Assembly (NCBI GenBank): GCA_011947345.1
Contig: JAAVTG010000567.1
Span: 310,001 to 374,000, forward strand
DNA: 64,000 bases
DNA from: Phytophthora quininea
Lineage: Eukaryota; Oomycota; Peronosporomycetes; Peronosporales; Peronosporaceae
Reading direction: 5' to 3'
Position numbers and translations under genes: made by a program. This document shows, piece by piece, positions 1 to 11,607 of this stretch. A model generated the notes under the pieces. That model ran no database searches and was not told the origin of the DNA. It was given only the letters and a program-made list of their open reading frames with translations. Every line of letters starts with the position of its first letter. Position 1 is the first letter of the stretch.

Positions 1-1
1 C

Positions 2-755
2 GCCCGACAGCGAGCGGCTCACGAAGGGGAGTACCAGCTCACGACGATGGACGAGGCCTTTATGGGAGCCTTCTCTGGTTGCTTCTCGGCTACGGTAGGG
101 CTGCTGCAATGCTGACTGCAGTGTATAGAAAGCTAATTCATTTCTGTTGATAGGCGATCACCGTCCCAGAGAACATCAAGTGCAAGCTGCAGTTCCAGCG
201 AGGCCACTTGGGGGAAGGACGTACGTTGCAAAGCTTGGGATTCTATCAAGAGTGCAGTGAGTTCACTAGTCGCGTCGTGCAGGTTACCACGGACCATGGG
301 ATTGTCTGGTGAAAGTGGCAAAGGAGGACGGCATCAAGGGACTCTTCCGAGGGTACAGCGCCCTGTTGCTGCGCGACGTGCCGTTCAGCTTCTTCTTCTT
401 CGGATCGTATCAGGCGTACACATCCGGGATGGCCAACCTGCTGGGCAAGGAGTCCAAGAACGACCTCAACCCGCTCTGCATCCTGGCGAGCGGAGGTCTA
501 GCTGGTGCGACTAGTTGGGGCATCATGTTCCCTGTGGACGTGCTTAAGTCACGGATGCAGACGGCCAGCTCGGAGAACCCGCTGTCTCTGCGGGGTGCCT
601 TCCGTGCCGTCCATTCAGAGCTAGGAATCCGCGGCTTCTACCGCGGCTGGTCGGCTGCCGTGATGCGAGCGTTCCCGGCGAACGGCTCGCTCTTCCTAGG
701 CGTCGAGATGACGCATCGCGTGTTCCGCTGGCTGGACGCTCGGCGTGACGACTAG
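2..755 (+). CDS. Mitochondrial carrier family (SLC25) protein, 5' truncated
   Basis: C-terminal two thirds of an inner-membrane solute carrier; the N-terminal repeat lies off the left edge. Reading enters in frame at base 2. GT-AG introns at about 95-153 and 221-282 join three exons without a frame break. The second repeat carries the signature PENIKCKLQ and the third PVDVLKSRMQ, followed by GFYRGW and the usual C-terminal helix; stop at 753-755. A Pro-Glu-x-x-Lys-Cys type motif in repeat two is typical of the ornithine/carnitine/basic amino acid branch (SLC25A15/20/29), so that branch is inferred, but the substrate cannot be fixed from a partial protein. GLFRGYSALLLRDVP in the loop supports the family firmly. 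Confidence 0.9.
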
Positions 756-969
756 ATTGGGAAGCAGGTAGGTCAGTCTCCAACTATAATTGAATTACTC
801 CAACTAGAATAACGACGTCGGCCACATGACATTCCTGCGTCTACATCTTACCTGTGTCCTGATCCCATGCGTCTGCAGGCATAAATACATTTGACCCAGT
901 TCAGCTATTACACTTGGAATTGGTGGAGAGCGTCGGTTCGTTCGGATCTCGGTCTAAACAGCTCAAGGC

Positions 970-1875
970 ATGGCGAATGTGGCCACGATGTACCTCCGAC
1001 ACTCGAAGGCGCCGCCGACCAAGGCTGATGATACTCGTCGAGGCAACAGCATCGCCACTGTAGACGACGACGACGATCTTCAAGAGATCTTGGACATCAA
1101 CGCGGACATCAAGACGATCGCGAGATTGCTGGCACTCAAGTCTGTGGAGCTTTCACAGCTGCAGCGCACGCACGACGAGTACGTCAAGTCTAGTTGTGAA
1201 TATGAGAAGGAACTGGAGACCGAAGTCGATCGGTACGAGAAGAAAATGCTGCAGCTGGAGCAGGCAGCGCTACAACTTGATCGAGATAAGACCGACCTCA
1301 GCACTAGTGTAGGGACCATCAAGGACGAACTTCAAAGTGTCCAACGTCGAGAGCACATGATGCAGACACAGATCGAGGAGATGAAGTGGAAGATTCAGCG
1401 CCTCGAGCAGTCCAATGATGAGCTCGAGACAGCCTCCCGCATTGCACAAGCCACGATCGAAGACCTGCAGCACAAGTCGGATACGCTGCTAGAACAGAAT
1501 ATCTTCCTGCAGCACGAGAAGGAGGAAGTGTTGCGGCAGCTTTCGTCCATTGTTATTGCTGAGGTGCATCCGACGCCCTCCTCTGCTGGTTCGACTACGT
1601 TGACAACAAGATCTGCAAGCGATCGACTTTCACGTAAATCCTCGCACTATGTCGTCGACATCCCCACATCCCCACCACCTCCACAGGAAAATACCAGGAA
1701 TGGCAAGAAGAGAAAAGGCCGTCGACCTGAAGTTTTGGAGACTTGTCTCCACCTCACATGTCGTAAATGTCGAGCCAATAAACCCCACAGACACAACGGC
1801 GGGAGCGACGAGCGAGGCTCGATCGGCGACTTCTTTGAAAGGCTCCGGGTATTCTTATTCGGCGCTGAACGGTAA
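970..1875 (+). CDS. NDE1: NudE/NDE1-like coiled-coil protein
   Basis: A single-exon 301-residue protein. Residues ~45-200 are continuous heptad coiled coil. The order of motifs follows the NudE N-terminal domain: a KELETEVDRYEKK-type segment, then RLEQSNDELETASR, then a TIEDLQ segment and NIFLQHEKEEV. NudE dimers bind Lis1 and cytoplasmic dynein and act in nuclear positioning and mitosis. The C-terminal third is Ser/Pro rich and then Cys/Lys rich (CLHLTCRKCRANKPH), unlike animal NudE. The start at 970 is the first ATG and lies 215 bases after the carrier stop. A generic coiled-coil protein is the alternative, but the motif order makes NudE the best call. Confidence 0.65.
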   Translation: MANVATMYLRHSKAPPTKADDTRRGNSIATVDDDDDLQEILDINADIKTIARLLALKSVELSQLQRTHDEYVKSSCEYEKELETEVDRYEKKMLQLEQAALQLDRDKTDLSTSVGTIKDELQSVQRREHMMQTQIEEMKWKIQRLEQSNDELETASRIAQATIEDLQHKSDTLLEQNIFLQHEKEEVLRQLSSIVIAEVHPTPSSAGSTTLTTRSASDRLSRKSSHYVVDIPTSPPPPQENTRNGKKRKGRRPEVLETCLHLTCRKCRANKPHRHNGGSDERGSIGDFFERLRVFLFGAER

Positions 1876-1946
1876 CCGAGCAGTTCCTGTCGAAGTTGGA
1901 TAGATGTGTGAAGACTTGACCAGCCTCGGCTTGAAGTAGCTCATCG

Positions 1947-1962
1947 GCTCACTTTTCGTTCC
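1947..1962 (+). promoter_or_regulatory. Possible oomycete initiator (Inr-like) element
   Basis: The string GCTCACTTTTCGTTCC resembles the pyrimidine-rich TCAYTYY initiator described in oomycete core promoters. It sits about 45 bases before the ATG at 2006 of the elicitin-like gene, a spacing typical of these short 5' leaders. The match is short and was judged by eye only. Confidence 0.3.
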
Positions 1963-2005
1963 CCGTACACGAGCTTCTAAACGTCCTCGAGGCCGTACAA
2001 CAACC

Positions 2006-2514
2006 ATGAGCACAACATGGCAACTGCTAGTACTAATCGTGTGCTACATCAGCCTGCTGGATGCCAAGCCTTGTACGACGTCCCAGTTGACCGTCTTCAA
2101 TGCAGTATCACGCCAAGTCAACCAGTGCATCCACGACAGCAAGCTGGACTTCTCGATTCCCCACGTTCGAGCCTTTCCAAGAGCCAACAAGCAGTGCTCT
2201 GCAAAGCCAAGTCCTGCAACGAGATGATCGGGTCTGTAGACGACCTGGATATTCCTCGCTGCGAGATGACGTTCGATAACAAGAACGTGACGCTGCAGCA
2301 GAGCCTCGACAAGTTCGTGTCCACCTGCGATACAACTACGCCAGCTCCATCTCCGATCAAGCGCAAATTCGAGTCGTCGTCGTCGGGTTCTGGTTCCAGT
2401 TCGCATTCGCCCAAGAAGCGCAACACGCTGAACGTGGCCGTGGGGGTTCGCTTTGGAACGATGCAACAGCTCGCTGTGATCCTAACCGTCGGTCTGCTGA
2501 CTTTGCTTTCTTGA
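2006..2514 (+). CDS. Elicitin-like secreted protein, frameshifted
   Basis: Elicitins are small Cys-rich sterol-binding proteins secreted by oomycetes. The frame from 2006 has a hydrophobic signal peptide (ending LLDAKPC) and the first Cys-containing helix. Homology then continues in the frame one base back, from about 2160, with the mid-domain C-x(5)-C region and the last cysteine near 2328. A Thr/Ser/Pro-rich spacer and a hydrophobic C-terminal tail (ILTVGLLTLLS) follow, as in GPI-anchored elicitin-like proteins. The break lies around the CCCC run at ~2142-2165, and no GT-AG intron explains it. A one-base loss in the run fits the pattern of the whole window, but a true pseudogene is possible. 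The protein is not reconstructed here. Confidence 0.75.
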
Positions 2515-2688
2515 GCAAACACTACAGTTGATGCTACTTGCCACGTAGTTGTCTGCACGTTTTGCCTTTCAAGATGAATAGGATCCATATATTTTGCTGC
2601 TTCACTCGGGTTCAAGCTCCATGTTCATGCATGGAATGCACTTGTTCGTCAGCGGAAAGGTATTGCAAGATAATGCGGGGCAAGTTTA

Positions 2689-4249
2689 TTACTTTTCCTC
2701 TGCGCTCGCCAACACTGCACTATGCTGTCCGCCAGCGTCGATCTGAAGGATTTCTGCGGGACGGAATTTGGTCGCGCTCCAGTTTATCTCGTACGGCGTG
2801 TTTTCATCGCGATCTTTTCCGTTGCCGAGCGCCAGCATATCTCCATATCCCCACGAAAAGATCGCGCCGCTTTCAGTGAGCGCCAACGCGTGGTTTGATC
2901 CGGTTGCGATGTTGCGAACGACGTTCGACCCGCCATTCTTTGGCGTCGGCATCGTCAGTTTCTGAGGATGATCCTTAAACTCGCCTGTGCTGCACTCCTT
3001 AATGGTGCCGAGCTGGCCCGAATCCGCACGACCAAACGTGTAGATCTCGCCGTCGTTGGTGAGCACGACCGAGTGGTGGGTGCCTCCGTCGACAAGCGCG
3101 ACGTTCTTAGAGCTCAGGTCCTCCACAAGTTGCAGCTCAGAGCAATTGTCGGTGCTCCCGATACCAAGCTGTCCGTAGTTGTTGAGACCAGTGGTGTAGA
3201 GGTATCCATTGGCACTGAGAGCAAACAGACTGTGGTAAGAGCCACAGCCGATGGCCTTCACCGGAGGGAGGGTTGCTCCGCCAAGCGTCACCAGCTTCGG
3301 CGTCAAGTGCTGCAAGTACACCATATCCAACCTGTACTCTCCATCGGCGTCCTTCATCTCAGGATCCACCTTGCGGCCGAGCTGACCCATTTGCCCAGCC
3401 CCCACGAGAACACTCGGCCGTCGTTGGTCCGCACCAAGTTGAACGAGCTGCCGCAACGCACATCCACAGCGTTGTCTACTCCCTTGAGCAAGAATGGCTT
3501 CAGCTGTTTCTGCTTGAACGCTGCCTTGGCAGAGCCCGCGTCGCACCATTGCTTGCCTTCCTTGTCTTTGTACGATCCCCACGAGTACACTTTCCCAGAG
3601 AGCGTCACCACCGCCGTGTGGCAGTCTCCACCCACAGCTTGCACTGCGATCTCCTGCTTGGGTCCAAAGCCCCCACTTTGGCAGGTATGTTCTCATCTCC
3701 ATCATGGCCCAGCGCGCCGTCGTCATTGCAACCCCACGTGAAGATCTCTCCTGCCGCCGTGATAGCTGCTGAGTGGAGCCCTCCACAGGCCACGCGGACG
3801 ATCTTCAAGTCGAACAGAGGCTCCACCACTCTAGGGAACTTGACCATCAAGTCGTCTTCCTCCTCCACGCCGTGACCGAGCTGGCCACAGTCTCCACTGC
3901 CAAAGGTCAGCACTTGGCCAGGTTTGTCCCCGAACTTGGCGTCCACGTCGCGCGCGTAGCCCAAGTACTCGCGCATGTTCTGCGCCCAGCTATCCGCCTT
4001 GTTGTGCGTCCATTGCGTCTTAAGGTTGGCCACGAACGCGCGGTTCAGCGCCGTCAATTGGCGCGAGGCTTCCTGCGGCCGCGTGGACGATGCAGCGGCC
4101 GTCACGATGCGACGCGCCTTAAGAACGGTGTCGGGGGCACGCTGGAAGCCGAAGCCATTTCCGCTGGGGGAGGGAGCGGCCACAGACGCCTCGTATTGCT
4201 CCTTAGACACGCCCACGTCGGTGCGTCCGCGCTTCATTGTTGGCGGCAA
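2689..4249 (-). CDS. RCC1-repeat (regulator of chromosome condensation-like) protein
   Basis: About 520 residues with RCC1 blades from residue ~115 to the end: FGSGDCGQLGHG, FTWGCNDDGALGHD, YSWGSYKD, FSWG, YTTGLNNYGQLG, TFGRADSGQLG, SWGYGDMLALG. These form a seven-bladed propeller. Some members act as Ran-GEFs, many are scaffolds, and this one lacks added domains, so its role is open. The frame changes twice: near 3660 (CCC/GGG run) and near 3395 (GGG run before CAAATGGG). In both places one missing base in a homopolymer explains the shift and no intron fits. The start is the ATG at 4249; only ~80 bases separate it from the end of the upstream phosphatase on the same strand. Confidence 0.88.
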
Positions 4250-4329
4250 AAGGCAATTCAGTACTGATGGTTTTGGCGCTCTACGAGAAAAACGTTTTTA
4301 TGTCGAGCAAGTTGAAGTGCTAAAACGTT

Positions 4330-5154
4330 TTAAGTTGAGTCGGCGAAGACGCGCGAGAAGAGCAGGTAGAGGTCCTCTCCAGTGTTCCAGAAGGCGACAC
4401 GGGCCTTGACCATGCCAGGGTTTGACTTGATGCGCTTGTGCAGCTCGAACGAAGGTCCATCGCTCGTGTCGGTACGCGCGCACACGACGTCGTTGCTATA
4501 AAGAGTTTGTCAGTTGCAGGGCCTGATGCAAGAAGTTATGAGTTGAACGTACGTGGTCAGACGTGTTACCGGGCAGAAGTCCCCGGGCCCGTCACCAACG
4601 TAGACCACCCGCGAATACGCGTGGTCGCTGCGAATGGACTCCAAGATGGCGCCCTTGCACATGTTGGAGGGGCAATGCTCGCATCCGATGGGACTTTCCT
4701 TCATGGCGTGATATGGACGGATACGCAGCCACGTGCGGCCATCGTCCAGCTCTGCGAACTCGGCAGGATTGGCGATGACGTCGCTCACATGCTGCGCCAA
4801 GCCTCGGTGCTCCAGCACGCGGTTGATGTAGAAAGTGTTGCCGTCGCTGACGATCTTGACGTCCGCGCCGAACTGCTCCACCGCCAAGCGGATGGCGTCC
4901 TGCATCCGCTCTTGCATCGGAATGCGCTCGACATGCTCCCAGATCATCTCGGTCGTCACGTGGGGCTTCTCGTGGGCGATCACCTGCAGCAGGTCATCGA
5001 ACACATCGGGCCACACTGGGTGAAGCGCGTGTCGGGCATTGAGCGTCTGCGCGAGCTCGGGGGCCAGGTGCTGCAGTACGAAAGTGTCCGAGTCCTTGTT
5101 CACGAGCGAGTCGTCAAAGTCGAAGATCACCAGAGTGTCAGAAGCGGTCGCCAT
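4330..5154 (-). CDS. HAD-superfamily phosphatase, PHOSPHO1/PHOSPHO2-like
   Basis: A cytosolic phosphatase of the family that hydrolyses phosphoethanolamine/phosphocholine or pyridoxal 5'-phosphate. The N-terminal catalytic motif is IFDFDDSLVNKDSD (DxD nucleophile), motif II is KIVSDGN, and the metal motif is YVGDGPGDFCP, all in PHOSPHO order. The first exon (4553-5154) joins the second (4330-4495) across a 57-nt intron with a GTACGT donor and ATAG acceptor. The joined frame runs on through VVCARTD and ends at TAA 4330-4332, about 255 residues, the usual family length. Substrate is not decided by the sequence. Confidence 0.88.
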
Positions 5155-5852
5155 GGTCTACACGAATTGGAAAGTGTCGAAGGAGGGATTTGCTGCCACT
5201 GAAGCGTCTACTAGCCGTCACGTAAGCGCCGCAGTGGGCCTGATAATCATGGGTAGAGAGGGATCCTTGCCCCTTGAAGGGACCCGCTGGCATGCCAAGT
5301 GAAAGATACTTGCATAGCACGCGTGAAATTGGTTTCAACGTCAGCCATGACGGCCTAGACTTGCATTTTTGGGAACTTTTTTCATCGTCCTCGCAGTTTG
5401 AGTTAGACATCGGTAAGGAATAAGCGGTTGCATCTTCCGGTGCTTAACGCCTGGGATCTCAAACCATCAACAGCCGTATGCACATCGAAACACCAGAACT
5501 GTACTCTGCAAAAGTGCTTGTTGTCGTGTGAGCGAGCTATCGTTGCATCAATGCCAACGACGAGCACTTCGATTGAACGCCACGACCACGACGAGATCGG
5601 TCTCGAACGCTTTGCTCTTGGGATCTCCCCGAAAAAGGATTTTCCCACCAAACTTGTGGCTACACAAGAAATCATCACAAGCAAAATCTCCTGCGACCGA
5701 TTGTCATTTCCACCAATCCTTCGTCTCTATTTTCATTTTCTTCCAATCCCCGCCACCTTCAATCGGTCGCAGGAGAATACAGCTTTTTGCCTTCAAGGAG
5801 ACACAACTAAGAAAAACATCGGTTACCCCGCTCCATACCACCTATCTATCCC
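5155..5852. other. Divergent intergenic region
   Basis: About 700 bases between the divergently transcribed phosphatase and 5-phosphatase genes. Open frames here overlap in several phases and show no recognisable domain. The stretch at 5690-5780 is rich in CAATCC/TTTC pyrimidine tracts, including TGTCATTTCCACCAATCC, which is initiator-like and may belong to the 5-phosphatase promoter. Nothing else is supported. Confidence 0.5.
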
Positions 5853-8800
5853 ATGGCCGCCCGACGCGCGGACTTGCAGCGCTCGTCCAGCAGTCTCGAC
5901 AGCAACAAAGACACCTTGGCCATGGACGCCGTTCCCGCCAGAGCCCCGCGGATCCGCGTCACGCGCGCCTTCTCACAGATCGAGGAGCCGGCCACGCTGC
6001 AGCAGCTGGAGCAGATGCTGGTGCCCACCTCCAAGAAGACGCTGGACGTGCGCAGCCTTATCAGTCCGGCGCGCACTCGCGGCCACACAGAAGCAGCTCC
6101 AGAGATGCAGACGCCACCGCCGGCGCCGCCCACAAGCCCCGCGTCATTGAGAGCGACGCCCCACTCGTCCCCAGTGCCTCGGACAGTGCTCCGAAAGCAA
6201 ACGTCGCAGTCCCAGAGCAGCGAGAAGAGTGCCACCAATAGTCCGCAATGGGGACGGTCAGGACTGCCCCTAGGAAGGCCAGTATGGGTCGAGACGAAGC
6301 AGCAGAGAGACGACGGAAGACCAGCATCGGTAAAGTGGACGAAGCTAAGGCCTTGATGCGCAGTGCGGCGATCACCAGTGGAGGAAAAGTTGCACAGCAA
6401 AAGCAGGATGCTACAGAGTGGGAAGAAGCTGCTGCGAGACTCAGTCGTCGCGTACAGGAGCTGGAGAGAGAACTTTCGACTCAAGAACGGCGCCGTGCCG
6501 AGATCGTATGCAGGTGGAGAAATGAGCCTGTTAAGACTGGCAGAGACACAGCCAGCAGCGACTGCAGCTGATGCAGACCAGACGCAGAGACGACTGCTGA
6601 AGTCCAGGAGTTGTACCAACGGCTTCGGAGTCACTGGGCTGACAGTCGCGGAGGCGGCGGCTGCGTCACACAGGTCACGCACCAGACGCATGGCTTCGGC
6701 TGCCAGCGCAGCAGAGGCGCTGCTACCTCCCGTTAAATTGCGCGCTGGGTATTGGAATGGCTCGAACAACGTGAAAAGCAGCTTCAGCTGCAACAACTTG
6801 GCGGACCTGGAGCAGCCCGACTTTATGCTTGAGAAGCTGCGGACGTTGCCTGGGGCTGGGTCTGACGTTGCGCCAACCAGCATTAACGGTAATAAGAGTG
6901 GCACTACAACTTCAACGACAATGGGTGCAGCTGCGCTTGCGCACGATGCCTCTCGCAAGAGCGACTCGTTCCAGCGCACGAGCTCAGAGACGGAAGAGGA
7001 CGTTGCCACCATGCGCTCGCAGCAGTCTGCGCTCAAGAAATCGCTGAAGACTCCAACACCTTCTCACCAACGCAGTTCGTCTGTCGGTCTGAATATCGAC
7101 CAAAGCTTTGACGAAGGCGAACCTCGCGTGACATCTCCGCGATCGTACTTCGAGCAGAACAGTAGCTACTCGCTGGGGCCGACTGCGTCGCCGGCGTTGA
7201 AATCCAGCAAGAGACCGAGCAAGCGAGACGTCAGGATGTGGGTCGGCACCTGGAACATGGGCGCCGCTGATCCGTTCGATGACGGCAAAGGTATCATTGA
7301 TGAGCAGCGCTCAGCTACAATGCTGCAGAATTTCCTACCACATGGATACCATCTTTACGTGCTTGGAGTGCAGGAAGGCGTCTCGGAGAATGTGTATCAC
7401 GCCGTCGAGGCGTACTTGAACCGCAATGAAGACGGTACTCGTTACTATCGGATGGAGCTCAAGAACAGCAATTTTATGGTTAATCACAAGAACCAGCCGC
7501 CTGATGCAGTAATCGACGCTGTCCACGGCCGCGGCGACGGAGCTTTGTCGGCACCAAATTCACCGGCATTGCTGTGTTCTATTGTGCCAGCATCCAGAGC
7601 AAAATCAAACTGATCCGAGCTGGCGCCCACAAATTCAAGCTCACGAGCGGGTCCAAAGGAGGCGTTGCTGTTGCTCTTATGGTGAATCATACGACGATGG
7701 TTTTTGTAAACTGCCATTTGGACGCGCGAAATGACACGTACCGTCGCGAACAGATTCGCAACTTGAACGCTAGCTTGGGCCGTGTCATGGGTCACTACAG
7801 CTTCGACCTCACTGAGCAGTTCCATCATGTCGTGTGGATGGGGGACATGAACTACCGGATCGTGCTGCTTGATCCGCAAATGGTGCTCCACATGCTCGAA
7901 GAAGGTCGCAATCTGGAGCTCCACGACAAATTTGATGGCCTGCTCAATGATCGCCGGAATGGAGGTGTCTTTGAGGGTTTCACGGAGCCTCATAAGTTTC
8001 CTGACTTCTACCCGACTTACAAGAAATTCCCCAAACGCGGCGTGGTGAATGAGTCGCTGCCTCTGTGGCCATCTCTCGTCTTTCGTGTGCTCTACAAGGA
8101 GCCGTTCTACAAGGGAGGCAAGGTGAAGAAGCGTGTGCCTGGCTGGTGCGATCGCATTTTAATCCACTCCCTGCTGGTAAGTGACTCAAAGTTGATTCCT
8201 GAGAAGGTTCCGGACCCAACGTCAAAGGAGCAGACGCCATTGATGATCGATAACTACCGGTCCGTGAATCATGGCGACGGAATGGATGTTAGCGACCACA
8301 GCCCAGTATTCGGTACGTTTGTACTCAGCTTTCCCCAACAAGACAGCGACGTGCTGTCATCCTCCCCTCGGAGACTTACCCGTCGCAATTCACGATCATT
8401 TTCTACCGTGAGCGCTCTCAGCGATGGAGACCGCTTCTCGAATTCGGTCGGCGGTAGTTACTTCGATCAAGCACGCGTGGTCAGGTTAATGAAGTCGACT
8501 AACCGTCCAGTGTCGACGGTATTGCGGGTGTTCAACATGCAGTTGAGCTGGAACGACAACGTGGTGGTGCCCAAGAAGACGCGTATTGTCGCGCCGTTAG
8601 TTGGAGAGGATGCCAAGCAGTGCGACGTGATTGGCGAGAGGTGTCAGGGCTCCAACGGTTTGAATCTGTCGCTTAATGCAGTCATTCAGCACTCGCGTCC
8701 CCTGGAACAGCTGCACATGCTCGTCTGGGTGAAGAGTGAATCGATCAACGGCCATTGCACGCTCTCGCTCAAGCGGATTGCTCGTCAAGACGAAGGAGGT

Positions 8801-8908
8801 GAGGTCAAATTCAGGGTGCCGCTGTATAACGACTCGATGCGCGTACATCTCGATGGACATCCGTTGCTTGTGGTTTTCTCGGTGCGAGCCAAGACTTTTG
8901 CCAAGTGA
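5853..8908 (+). CDS. Inositol polyphosphate 5-phosphatase (IPPc domain)
   Basis: Removes the 5-phosphate from phosphoinositides or soluble inositol phosphates. The catalytic domain spans about 7220-8330 with WVGTWNMG, NCHLDAR, WMGDMNYR, PGWCDRI and SDHSPVFGTF, the Mg-dependent DNase-I-like signature. The C-terminal ~190 residues (8340-8908) look like a beta-rich C2-type module. The long N-terminal part is low complexity plus coiled coil. Coding-looking segments there lie in three different frames between 6250 and 6900, for example RLSRRVQELERELS and AEVQELYQRLRSHW, so several indels or introns are unresolved. A clear one-base loss in a T run at ~7544 splits the catalytic domain just before TKFTGIAVFYCAS. 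Start at 5853 is the first ATG of the open N-terminal frame. Confidence 0.85.
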
Positions 8909-9101
8909 GAACACGCATGCTCAGCGTGCGTCTGTCCTTCGATCCTCCCGAACGAAGAGAGCGAACGAGGGAGATAACTCAATATCAGTATTTGACAGCA
9001 ACCTTGCTGTGGTGTGCCAGTATTTGAAGCGTCATGCGTGGAAAGTGGAGTGACTCATTCACAAATCTTTAGACGTTTGGGAAGACCGCCACTTCGACGC
9101 A

Positions 9102-10002
9102 GTGATGCTAGTGCAGGATCAGCCCAGCGACATCGGCTCTCAGACTGCTGCTGTTCCCCTGAAGGTTTCATCTGGCCCCTTTGAACACCTTCCCGATGCT
9201 TTACCGGTGCTGAAAGACTACGAGATCAAGCAGAAGCTGCTTCAATGGAATCTAAGTGGCGCTCTTCAGCTTCAGCGCTTTCGTGTGCACCGGAAATTGG
9301 CTGTCGAGGACGATGAAGCGCTGCTAGCTGAGTTTTTCCAGGACGAGGGCGTACACCGAGTTGTTGAGGTGCGCAAGAGTTCTTCCTTCATGCCTTGCTT
9401 CAAAACTAATCTTGATCATGCTGTTTCTGAAGCTACCTGCACGACTGAGCACCAAGGACTTAAGGCCTGAGAGCAGTGGCGGAGCGTGCTCGCTGCAGTT
9501 CAATCGACTTCGTGTAAACGTGACGAGTATGAGCTTCTTCGACAAGCTCGCTGCAGCGGGAATTGTTGCCCGTGACGGCAGCATTCGCGGCTGCATGGAC
9601 GAAGACTTTGACGGCGTCACTGCCAGCGACCTGCTCACCGAGATGCTTGTCAACCCCGACTCGGAGAACAGCGACGTTTTCTCCGAGCTGGACCAGCAGG
9701 AATGTATCCTCCAGCTCTTCTCTGCGCTCGTCATTGGCGGCGGCGCGTTGCGTCAGCCAGACTCACATCTGCAAGTGTACGAAGAGATCACGCGTGCTTT
9801 ACAGAGCTCTCATGTCAGTCAAGAAGAGTCTGCCTTCCGCCAACGGGAAAAGAGACGTCGAAATCACGTCACGAGGGTATCGAGTGCGAGGAGACGGTCT
9901 TTTCAAGGCCCACCGTCGCAATTCCACTCGTGCTTCGCTATCATCGATGCGCGCAAGCGCTGGCTCACGATCTGGTACTGCCCCTTCACAGCGTCCTGGT
10001 AG
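9102..10002 (+). CDS. CFAP300: CFAP300 (C11orf70) ciliary dynein-assembly protein
   Basis: CFAP300 is needed for assembly of outer and inner dynein arms and is restricted to organisms with motile cilia. Exon 1 (9102-9368) carries the LLQWNLSGALQLQRF and EFFQDEGVH segment. A phase-0 intron (9369-9456, GTGCGC...CCAAG) leads to exon 2 with TSMSFFDKL, the most conserved part of the family, then DSENSDVFSELDQQE, FSALVIGGGALRQ, YRALMSVKKS and the C-terminal FAIIDARKRWLTIWYCPF. Two compensating one-base shifts, near 9793 (extra base) and ~9908 (missing base), must be allowed to follow the family to its end. Total length ~270 residues fits. Confidence 0.82.
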
Positions 10003-10087
10003 ATCGTGCACCGAAAGGGCTACTGTAATCCGATATGGCTACACTTGATTTTCATTGGTTGATGAGCAATAAGAGCAATTCACCACC

Positions 10088-11361
10088 ATGCAGCGCGTTC
10101 CGATCCGCTTGGGCTCTCTGCACGCGACGGTGAAGGACTCTAGCGCTGTTCTGATATCGGATGCTCATTGTACAGACCCCGACATATCTAATGCCTCGCT
10201 GGTGCGCGTGTGTCGCGTCTGCACGACTCGGGAGGCGCGCTACACGTGTCCACGGTGCAATGCTCCATACTGCAGCGTCGAGTGCTACCGCTCGCACGGC
10301 CAGGAGTGCACCGAGCAGTTCTTTGAGAGCCACGTGCGCAGTGAGATGCAGTTGAACTCAAGCGCGAGAGGAGACGACCAGAAGCAGCAGCAGAAGAGCA
10401 TCCAGGAGCTGCTGGAGAGGGTCAAGCAGTTCCAAGAGCAAGCTGCGGCAGAAGAAGAAGAAGAAGACGAAGAAGCGTTGGTCGAGAGGCTGCAGGAGTT
10501 GGCAGTACTGGATGCGAGCGGAGAACTCACTCTAGAGTGTCTCACTGACGAAGAGAGGAGCAAGTTCCTCGGGGAAGTCGCGGACGGGAGACTTGGCAAG
10601 CTCGTGGAGCTTTGGTCGCCGTGGTGGTTGCTAAGCGAGCGAAAGTACCGACGCGAGACGGCGGCAAGACGGAGGCAGCTGGTCATGGAGGAGATTAGCA
10701 GCAGCTACGACAAGGAAAGCAACGATATTGAACCGGCGAGTGCGAAAATTGAGCCGACAGTGTTGTACCCCGCTGGGCTGTTCACGGATCGTGATGCCGA
10801 GAAGATGCCTGCAAGTATGAAGTATCTGTTGCCTGGTGGGAAGGAGCCATCACCCTGCTTACGTTTTCACCTAGTGGAAATGCTTTTCGCCTACGCGGTG
10901 GTTCTTCGAGTCTTTAATGGCGACTATACTCAAGATGTGGCGGAAGCTGCTGGATTGCTGCTGGATATATGCCGCGTACTCAGTGAAGACGCGCGTTACG
11001 AGTCTGTGGAACACGTTTGCCTAAGTTGCCTAGAGAAACATACTGCCGGAGATCCATCAGCGCATGCTTTGGGCCTTCTAGATGTGAAGCACCTTCTTCA
11101 ATCTCAGATATTCCTGCTTGATGCACTTAGTGACACGCGTGCACTACTGCAGCAATATGAGCAAGAGCTTGGGGATAGCAAAGACCCGGACAAGAAGGCA
11201 AAAAGGAAAGGAAAGCGGCGAAGAAGAAATTGGCGGCCGTGCAAAAGAAGTTGTCGTTCTACGAGCTGTGGGCGTATCTTACACCTGAAAGCGAGTTTCA
11301 AGACCTGGCAGCAGAGATCGAAGTGTACTCGAAGGAGAGAGCGCTACTCGGAGCACAATAG
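10088..11361 (+). CDS. ZNHIT2: ZNHIT2-like zf-HIT protein
   Basis: Residues ~40-75 form a HIT zinc finger: CRVCTTREARYTCPRCNAPYCS followed by a further Cys and His pair. The wording ARYTCPRCNAPYC and the downstream helix starting FFESHVRSEM match ZNHIT2, an R2TP/PAQosome partner in U5 snRNP assembly. A long acidic coiled region (~100-140) and the LTDEERSKFL and LVELWSPWW segments follow. Near 11212 the frame changes after KKAKRKGK at an AA(A) run. The following frame gives AAVQKKLSFYELWAYL and ends at TAG 11359-11361, whereas the original frame runs on without family resemblance. The true end is therefore placed at 11361. Confidence 0.82.
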
Positions 11362-11607
11362 CGCAGATAGATATTATAAAACTTTGTTGTATTTCGGCAT
11401 CATGTTTGCTGTGGCAGCGTTGCCCCCACTACTCGTAAGCACACCACAAATTGACACATTCGTCCCATTCACTTTCGCTGCATCTCGCAGCCTTCCACGT
11501 GCCGCGATTCCAGCGATTGTACCACATTTCCTGTCGTTCACTTGCCATCGAGATAGGTCGTCACCCCTCTCGCCTTGCGATAAAGCTGAGTGGTCCGCGA
11601 GCGAGGC

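Noticed and set aside
5846..7036. 396-codon minus-strand open frame
   Set aside because: Overlaps the N-terminus of the 5-phosphatase; Ser/Leu/Cys-rich with no motif.
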